64,000 bases of DNA, taken from Pseudocolwellia sp. AS88. Lineage in GTDB: Bacteria > Pseudomonadota > Gammaproteobacteria > Enterobacterales > Alteromonadaceae. Location of the stretch: NCBI RefSeq assembly GCF_030551755.1, contig NZ_JAUPEC010000004.1:1-64000 (forward strand), in the 5' to 3' direction. Position numbers and translations under genes: made by a program. The notes under the pieces were generated by a model that searched no databases, was not told where the DNA came from, and worked only from the letters and a program-made list of their open reading frames with translations. Positions 57,742 through 64,000 of this stretch are shown here, piece after piece. How positions within the stretch are numbered: the stretch's first letter is position 1; every line of letters starts with the position of its first letter.

Positions 57742-60504
57742 TCAATTCAATTGCTCAGATAACTTATTATATTTTTCTTTTAGCTCATCAGGGATCTGAG
57801 TAAATCCATTAAAGATCTCTTTAGCTTTAGTTAATTGATTAAGAGCTATGTAACCTTCAATAAGTATTAACTTCACACTCTCATTTAACAATGATTCATT
57901 GTCACTATGGGTGATTAGCTCTATAGCCTGATTTTCTTTCTTATTTGATACCAGAAGCATTGCATACGTATCAAGAGTTGCACTTGATTTACCTACAGTA
58001 TACGCCTGTTTGGCATAAGGTAACCCATCATCAAACTCACCTAAATTGTAATAAGACAACGCTAAATTATTTAATACCGCAATATTATTAGGATGATCTT
58101 TATTTAATTCTAAATATAATTTTTTAGATTTTTCAGTATTTACGTCCAATAATAATTCAGCCAGTAATGCTTTATTAGCTGAACTTAAAGCTTGCACTTG
58201 CTCATGCTGCTCAAGGATATTTATCGCTTCAGTCGTATTATTATTTTTAATACGTGATTGAGCCCATTTTAATGCAAATTCATTATTTGGGTTAGCAGAA
58301 TACAATGCTTCAAATTGCTCCACAGCTTCAGAAGCATTGTCTTGCTTCAAGTTTAGCTGAGCTTTTAAATATAATACTCGATTATTGGTAGGGTACTTCT
58401 CAAACAACTCATTTATAAGTGTTGCAGCGGTATCGTTGCGATCTAATATTAATAAAAGGTTTGCTTTTAAAAGTTGTAGACCTTCTTTTGCCTCAACAAA
58501 ACCTAAAGCTTTATTAATGGTTGTTAACGAAGATTCAATATTACCCATTTTTTCATCAACTAAAGCATATTCTAACCAAAGTGAGTGATCTAATGGCGTT
58601 AAATCTACTAAAACACTATAAAGCTCTTTCGCTTCAGAAAACTTAAAGTCTTTAACGTAAAGCTGAGCTAAGTTTCTATTGAATCGTACTGACTTTCTTT
58701 CAACTTTCGACTTTTCTATAAGACGAATAGCTTCTTTGGTTTTACCTATTGAGCTTAGGTTAGCTGATAAGTCTATTAATATGTCTTGATTATTCGGGTA
58801 CTTTAATAACAAGTCATTTAGATATTCTATGGTTTCGTCTTCTTTTCCTAGTTTGGTATTAATATATGACAAACGTGCAACAGAAGCTTTATGCGTAGGC
58901 TCAAAACTCAGAATATTAGTAAAGTATGCTTTAGATTCTTCCCATTTCTGTTCATTGAAATCGAACTCACCTAAATAATAGAGTGCTGAAATATTATGTG
59001 CGTCTTGCTCTATAACCCGTTTAAATACAGTTTTTGCCGAGTCAATATCATTACTATTTGCAAAAATGAAGCCTTCTAATAATTGACCTTTAATTTGACC
59101 TGCTTCTTTATCTTGCCACGCTCTAGCAACTCTCAAAGCGTTATTATAATCTTTATTATTAACATAATAGGTTGCTAAAACCATTGGAGCGTCTTCTGCA
59201 CCTTCATTACTCTTTACAAGCTCTTCTAATAACGCGATTTGTTCTTTATCTCCATTCGACAATTTCAATGCACTGTACTTTAATGCTAAATCATTATCCC
59301 CAAGATCTGCTTGAATAACTTTACCTAATAAACCTTCCGCTACATCAACTTGCCCATTCTGAGCAAAAGCTCTGCTTGCCGCAGTTAAAAGATCTACATC
59401 ATTCTCTGTGGTTGCCGTCATACCTTCAAAAGATGCCTGTGCATCAGTTGAAAACCCTAATTGTAATTGTAATATGGCTAGTAATTTTTTAATTTCATGG
59501 TTAGCAGGTAATAATGGTCCTATCTTACTTAAATAACTATACGCTAACTCAAACTCACCTAATCGATATGCACTCATACCTGCTATAACTTGGCCTAGAT
59601 ATAGAGAGCTGTCATTACTAATCGCTTTTTCAGCAGACAGTTTGGCTTCTGAGAACTTGTCATTATGGTATTCCACTTGAGCGTTATATAAACTCACAAG
59701 TGCATGATTTTTATATATCTTATTTAAGAGTTTAAGATGTTGTTCTGCTTCATCATATTTTTTGGCACCCAATAAACTATTGATCAAATATAATTTAATT
59801 TGAAACTGACGTGGATGTTTCTCTAAATATAAAGAATACATTTCAATAGCTTTTTCATACTTAAACTGTGCTTGATGTAAATGACCAGACAAAAGCAGAG
59901 CATCAGAAAAATCACTCGATTCCGACAAAATAGTGTCTAAAGTGTTAAAGACCTCATTATATTTCTCATTAGAAAAATTCAGCCAAGCATTACCTACTTG
60001 GCTATATAATGAATCAGCGCTAAGCATTGATGCTTGGTTAATATAATCTTCAGCCTTATCTTTTTTGTTATCAGATAGAGCAGCCAAACCAGCATAGGTT
60101 AAGATCATGACATACTGTTCGTTATCGAATGAGCCAGAATTGTCAGCAATATCATAAGTTTCATCAAACTTATTTAATAACATTTTTACTTTAGCTAGCT
60201 TAGGCAATAATAATGGCGCATCAAACCCAAGTTCAATCGCTTTTTCTAGTTCTTTCTCGGCCGAATATAAGTCACCTTCATTAAGATATAAACTACCGAG
60301 TTCATAACGGCTATTAGCATCTTTAGGTTGAAGTCTTACTGCATTCTTCAGAGATACGATTGCACTAGAGGCATCCCCTTGTTCTATTTGTGATTGTGCC
60401 GCAGTCATATATTCATCATATGATAAGTCTTTAGTACAACCACTTAAAACAGCAACAGACAACACAGCTGATAAGGTTATGAGCTTTATTTTGTTATTTT
60501 CCAT
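57742..60504 (-). CDS. PEP-CTERM system TPR lipoprotein (PrsT-like), copy 2
   Basis: 920 aa. Lipoprotein signal peptide with lipobox LSGC (Cys near residue 23), then TPR repeats over nearly the whole length, starting GDASSAIVSLKNAVRLQPKDANSRYELGSLY. The length and start match the PEP-CTERM/exosortase TPR lipoprotein family, thought to assist polysaccharide or sorted-protein assembly. It is a paralogue of the gene 39 nt upstream. Both are probably anchored to a membrane facing the periplasm. Confidence 0.9.
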   Translation of the reverse strand: MENNKIKLITLSAVLSVAVLSGCTKDLSYDEYMTAAQSQIEQGDASSAIVSLKNAVRLQPKDANSRYELGSLYLNEGDLYSAEKELEKAIELGFDAPLLLPKLAKVKMLLNKFDETYDIADNSGSFDNEQYVMILTYAGLAALSDNKKDKAEDYINQASMLSADSLYSQVGNAWLNFSNEKYNEVFNTLDTILSESSDFSDALLLSGHLHQAQFKYEKAIEMYSLYLEKHPRQFQIKLYLINSLLGAKKYDEAEQHLKLLNKIYKNHALVSLYNAQVEYHNDKFSEAKLSAEKAISNDSSLYLGQVIAGMSAYRLGEFELAYSYLSKIGPLLPANHEIKKLLAILQLQLGFSTDAQASFEGMTATTENDVDLLTAASRAFAQNGQVDVAEGLLGKVIQADLGDNDLALKYSALKLSNGDKEQIALLEELVKSNEGAEDAPMVLATYYVNNKDYNNALRVARAWQDKEAGQIKGQLLEGFIFANSNDIDSAKTVFKRVIEQDAHNISALYYLGEFDFNEQKWEESKAYFTNILSFEPTHKASVARLSYINTKLGKEDETIEYLNDLLLKYPNNQDILIDLSANLSSIGKTKEAIRLIEKSKVERKSVRFNRNLAQLYVKDFKFSEAKELYSVLVDLTPLDHSLWLEYALVDEKMGNIESSLTTINKALGFVEAKEGLQLLKANLLLILDRNDTAATLINELFEKYPTNNRVLYLKAQLNLKQDNASEAVEQFEALYSANPNNEFALKWAQSRIKNNNTTEAINILEQHEQVQALSSANKALLAELLLDVNTEKSKKLYLELNKDHPNNIAVLNNLALSYYNLGEFDDGLPYAKQAYTVGKSSATLDTYAMLLVSNKKENQAIELITHSDNESLLNESVKLILIEGYIALNQLTKAKEIFNGFTQIPDELKEKYNKLSEQLN

Positions 60505-60543
60505 AATAATATTGCCTTTATTTAGCGTTTATATACGTTAAAA

Positions 60544-63288
60544 TTACAGTTTATTTTGTAATGTTGCTTTGCGCTTTGCTTGAGACGCTGTTGCACCTTT
60601 GATTGAAGATAAGATCTCACCCGCTTTTTTAAGTCGACTATTCGTAATCAGTGCTTCAACATAATTCAAAGTCACTTCGTTATCTTTACCTTCAGAAAGA
60701 TCATAAGCCTTTGCTAAGTGATTTAATGCTTCGCTTTTCTTATCATGCTTTAACAAAATCATGGCATAAGTATCAATAACATTTACAACTTCAGGTGCTA
60801 CCGCATAGGCACGTTCAGAGAATGATAAAGCCTCATCTAAAGCGCCTTGTTCCATTGATAACCAAGCAACATTATTTAGTACTAAAACATTATTTGGGAA
60901 CTGCTTCAAAATTTCTTTATAAGCTGCAATAGCTTTATTCGGCTCACTACTTAAATAGAGACTCGCCAAAACTGCTCGCGCATTTTGATCATTCTTATTT
61001 GTATCTAAATACGCCTCTAGGTGTTCGATTGCTTGAGGACCTTTATTATCGCCTTGTAGTGCTGACGATAATAAAATCGCATTCTTAGATGTTGGTTGAG
61101 CTTTATAGAAGGCAGTAAGCAGTTCAACAGCTTTGCTATAGTTTTTATCGAGTAAAGCTATTTTACCCTCAATTCCCTGAGCAACATATTTCTTCATACT
61201 CAATGTTTTAATTTCTTCAAAATAACGCTTTGCTTCTCTTACTGAGCCTTTATCAATCAGTAATTGCATTTTACCCATTTTTAGCATGTTGTTATTAGCA
61301 TGTTGATTTCGTAACGCTTTTTCAACCAAGTTCAAAGCTGTATCAGTATCTTTATTTCTTGAATAATAATCAGCTAATAAAATAATAGGTTCAACATGAT
61401 AAGGATTAACTCGCATCCAATCTTCAAGGATAGTTTGCGCCTTATGCACATTATTTAATCCACTATGACTAATAACTTTTAACTGCCATAACTTCTTAGG
61501 TGTTTTAACCGAAGTTTCATAAGCATCAATCACATTAACAGCTTCTGTGAATTTTTTACCTTTAATCAATAATTCAGTGTAAAGCATTCCTATAGCTTGA
61601 TTATTTTCATCGGATTTATATAGCTCTTTAATGCGTTCAAAGGCTTCATCGTTATTGTGGATAGAAAAATATTGTCTTAGGATATTTGCGTTACTAGGAA
61701 ACTCTTGAACAGCGATACTTGATAGTCTTTTCGCTTCATCTTTATCACTTTCTAACATTGCAAGATTAGTTAGCTCGAGCAATGCGAATGCATTTTTCTG
61801 TGATATCTCTAAGCTTTTGGTTAATGCTGTTTTAGCTTCTCCAAGCAAACCTTGTTTTAAATAAACAGCAGCAAGTATGTTATAGCTACCTGGTTGGTCT
61901 GGATATTTTTCTTTCCATTGATTAGAAATTTCTATCGCTTGATCATAATCTTTTGATTGAATAGCCGCGTAAGCAAGCGCTAATTCAGCTCCAAGAAGAT
62001 CAGGTTTAAGAGCAACTGCTTCTTTTAAGTTTTGTAAGCCTGAAGGGTCGTTAAGCATAAGCTTCAAAATACCATCACGCATATTTTGTTCGGCACTTTC
62101 TGGTGTTTCAGCCATTGCTTGTTTGGCAACTTCTTTGGCATTATCAAAAGCGCCTAATTCGGCTAATTGATAGCTCAAAGAGGATAAGAACTTTTCATCT
62201 TCTTTCGTTGTTGAATTAAAGCCTTCAAGTGTTTCAGAAATATCGTCTACCATTCCTAACTGCAATTGGCTTACGGCAAACATTTTACGAGCAGGATGCT
62301 CTGGCACTAAAAATTTAACAATATCTTCTAAATGAAAAAAACTGATTTCATAATTACCCAAAAAGTAAGCACTAACTCCAGCAATAAGCTTTAATTGAGC
62401 TTGGTTATATTGTGCTTTTAAAGCTGACTCAGCATGTTCTAATGCTTTCTGGTAGTTTTTAAGCTCAAATTGAGACATAGCTTTTATATAATTTGCTAAT
62501 GGCTGATTAGGAGCTGCGGCTAAAATACTATCGGCATATCTTTCTGCTTCTAAAAATTTCTTTTCTTGTAATAAAGATTGTGCCAGTAATAAAATAACAA
62601 TGTTCGATTTAGGTTGTAACTTTGCGTAACGTAAATAGAGTGGTGTAGCTTCAGCATGTTCACGCAAGGCAGTATTAATTTGGGCAAGCAAGAGAATAGC
62701 GTCAACCTGATCTGGTAGAATAGTAAGCGTTTTGTTTACAGCTCCTTTTGCATCATCAAACTCTCCTTTTGCCATTTTTAAATAACCATTAGCTAATAAA
62801 GCATAGGCATTGTTTGGGAGTATTTGTTCTGCAAGTGTTATATCTTGCTCTGCTTGTTCAACATTATTAGTGCGAATATCTGCTAATACTTTGTAGGCTA
62901 AGTAATGTACCTTTGATTCCTTAGATAAAACTGAGAAATCAGCGCTTAGATCAATAACGTCTTCATCAGATGTGGTAAGGATGTATGCTCGTGCTAGAAG
63001 AGGAATAACGGCATCTTTATCATAATTAAAGCTATAAGCTTTTTCTAATTCTTTAACCGCTCCAACACCAAACCCTTGAGATAAATAAGTTTCACCAAGT
63101 AAATATCGAGCTTCTGCATTCTTAGGCTCAAGCTGTACTGCATTTTTCAATGCGATTAATTTTAAATCGATTTCACTGGCTTTGAAGCTTTTGGCTTTTT
63201 CTATGTGAGTAAAAGCGGTTTCACTTTCGCCACAACCGGCTAAAGTTGAGATGACGCCTATACCCACTAATATTTTTGCTAGCTTCAT
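60544..63288 (-). CDS. PEP-CTERM system TPR lipoprotein (PrsT-like), copy 1
   Basis: 914 aa. Lipobox LAGC (Cys19) and many TPR units, starting ASEIDLKLIALKNAVQLEPKNAEARYLLGETYL. It has the same domain plan, length and opening repeat pattern as copy 2, but sequence identity is clearly partial, so the duplication is old. First gene of the two-gene operon; divergent from the exosortase gene. Confidence 0.9.
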   Translation of the reverse strand: MKLAKILVGIGVISTLAGCGESETAFTHIEKAKSFKASEIDLKLIALKNAVQLEPKNAEARYLLGETYLSQGFGVGAVKELEKAYSFNYDKDAVIPLLARAYILTTSDEDVIDLSADFSVLSKESKVHYLAYKVLADIRTNNVEQAEQDITLAEQILPNNAYALLANGYLKMAKGEFDDAKGAVNKTLTILPDQVDAILLLAQINTALREHAEATPLYLRYAKLQPKSNIVILLLAQSLLQEKKFLEAERYADSILAAAPNQPLANYIKAMSQFELKNYQKALEHAESALKAQYNQAQLKLIAGVSAYFLGNYEISFFHLEDIVKFLVPEHPARKMFAVSQLQLGMVDDISETLEGFNSTTKEDEKFLSSLSYQLAELGAFDNAKEVAKQAMAETPESAEQNMRDGILKLMLNDPSGLQNLKEAVALKPDLLGAELALAYAAIQSKDYDQAIEISNQWKEKYPDQPGSYNILAAVYLKQGLLGEAKTALTKSLEISQKNAFALLELTNLAMLESDKDEAKRLSSIAVQEFPSNANILRQYFSIHNNDEAFERIKELYKSDENNQAIGMLYTELLIKGKKFTEAVNVIDAYETSVKTPKKLWQLKVISHSGLNNVHKAQTILEDWMRVNPYHVEPIILLADYYSRNKDTDTALNLVEKALRNQHANNNMLKMGKMQLLIDKGSVREAKRYFEEIKTLSMKKYVAQGIEGKIALLDKNYSKAVELLTAFYKAQPTSKNAILLSSALQGDNKGPQAIEHLEAYLDTNKNDQNARAVLASLYLSSEPNKAIAAYKEILKQFPNNVLVLNNVAWLSMEQGALDEALSFSERAYAVAPEVVNVIDTYAMILLKHDKKSEALNHLAKAYDLSEGKDNEVTLNYVEALITNSRLKKAGEILSSIKGATASQAKRKATLQNKL

Positions 63289-63612
63289 TATTATTTATTC
63301 CTTTATCTATTTGTTTTTTAACAAGCTCTAAAATTTAGAGCAAATAAACTAAATTGTTGCTCTTTTATTATTCTAACGCTAATCAAAACTTTTAACAGAA
63401 CTTTTTCCAATACATTTATTCTCATAATGTTTAAATTTAATACACATAATTTCTCTATGTTTACTTCAAATAAATATGGGTTAAGTGTTATCATAAAATT
63501 TGTTATGGGAAAAATAGTTAGATATGGATATTAGAAAAATTTATTCCATGTTTTCATTTCATATTTATCACAGCCTCCCTACCCACTATTGAAGTTCGGT
63601 AAAATAAACAGT
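63289..63612. promoter_or_regulatory. Divergent region between the TPR lipoprotein and exosortase genes
   Basis: 324 bp. Near the TPR start is a near-perfect palindrome GCTCTAAAATTTAGAGC (63325-63341); a second dyad GAGCAA/TTGCTC (63338-63343, 63357-63362) overlaps it. These could bind a regulator. A 35-codon open frame at 63428 has no ribosome site. No clear sigma-54 or sigma-70 promoter could be picked. Confidence 0.45.
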
Positions 63613-64000
63613 ATGAATATACCAAGTATTTACAAGCCTTTTGTAGGTTTAGTTCTTTTATTTACAGTTGTTTCTGTATTAAACATCCCTATTTTAGAAA
63701 CACTCTGGCGAAATAGTTTTGATGATGGCACATATTCACACGCTTATTTAATTCCAATTATTACGCTCTATTTGTACTTCAAACTTTCGGCTAATGGTTT
63801 ACTTGCTTATAGAGAATCTATTTCATATGTTTCTTTTGCCTTATTAATTGGCAGTGGACTTCTCTTATTTGTAACATCAAATGCTCAAATTAGTATAGGT
63901 TACTGGCTTTCTTTCTTAGCTGTATTAACATTTGGCGTGATGTCACTGTTTCGTTTTAATTGGTATGTTCTTTTCCCTACCCTATTCTTAATTTTCATTT
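63613..64000 (+). CDS. Exosortase, N-terminal part (cut by window edge)
   Basis: 129 codons are visible from ATG 63613 and the frame stays open to the edge. The protein begins with a membrane helix (FVGLVLLFTVVSVLNIP), then LWRNSFDDGTYSHAYLIPIITLYLYF, the exosortase N-terminal signature (W..D..YSH..L.P...), and more hydrophobic helices. The catalytic Cys, Arg and His of exosortases lie further on, outside the window. It should cleave PEP-CTERM proteins at the membrane. The type (XrtA or other) cannot be told. Confidence 0.85.
   Translation, partial: MNIPSIYKPFVGLVLLFTVVSVLNIPILETLWRNSFDDGTYSHAYLIPIITLYLYFKLSANGLLAYRESISYVSFALLIGSGLLLFVTSNAQISIGYWLSFLAVLTFGVMSLFRFNWYVLFPTLFLIFI

Noticed and set aside
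63428..63535. 35-codon frame upstream of the exosortase gene
   Set aside because: No Shine-Dalgarno and no recognisable signal; likely chance.

Overview
The window is AT-rich bacterial chromosome from a marine gammaproteobacterium of the Alteromonadales, most likely Colwelliaceae (Colwellia/Thalassotalea-like). This placement is inference from gene content: an argCBFGH cluster whose argH carries a fused acetyltransferase, the hfl/hfq/mutL superoperon, a yibN-grxC-secB-gpsA block, and an exosortase/PEP-CTERM locus. No rRNA, CRISPR array, insertion sequence, phage or plasmid feature was seen. Almost all DNA is coding, in compact operons with clear hairpin terminators.

Layout. 1-740: the 5' end of tuf (EF-Tu) preceded by four tRNA genes (Thr-Tyr-Gly-Thr), the classic tRNA-tufB operon, read leftward. 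902-3637: coaX-birA-murB, overlapping genes. 3710-6375: a two-gene polysaccharide export pair, a short Wza and a Wzc-like tyrosine autokinase. 6649-15712: arginine biosynthesis, with argC-B-F-G-H(A)-A leftward and argE divergent. 15794-17209: an unrecognised 471-aa protein. 17303-21537: methionine genes metL and metB, with divergent metJ and visible Met boxes. 21547-24931: a small hypothetical, malic enzyme and purA. 25301-33978: tsaE-amiB-mutL-miaA-hfq-hflX-hflK-hflC, all leftward. 34193-42276: queG, a DUF1289 protein, a giant degenerate sensor-kinase-like protein, orn, rsgA and psd. 42408-46743: a BlaI/M56 pair with a TonB-like tail, a lysophospholipase and a cation efflux gene. 46890-53547: trmL, gpsA-secB-grxC-rhodanese, then gpmI-envC-deacetylase divergently. 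53578-64000: a trypsin-like protease followed by an exosortase locus: an acyltransferase, a ThiF-nitroreductase fusion, two tandem PEP-CTERM TPR lipoproteins, and the start of an exosortase running off the right edge.

How the genes work together. The arg cluster has every step from glutamate acetylation to arginine, with two separate acetyltransferase modules for the first step (ArgA and the ArgH tail). MetL and MetB are under MetJ, whose operators lie between metB and metJ. AmiB and its likely activator EnvC are both here, in separate operons. The right-hand 10 kb is the most unusual part: exosortase locus genes, including an acyl-homoserine-lactone-synthase-like acyltransferase in an apparent two-gene operon with a 651-aa E1/ThiF-plus-nitroreductase protein, which looks like an uncharacterised small-molecule pathway. 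The second unusual item is a 1204-aa protein with the full outline of a hybrid sensor kinase but no recognisable phosphorelay residues.
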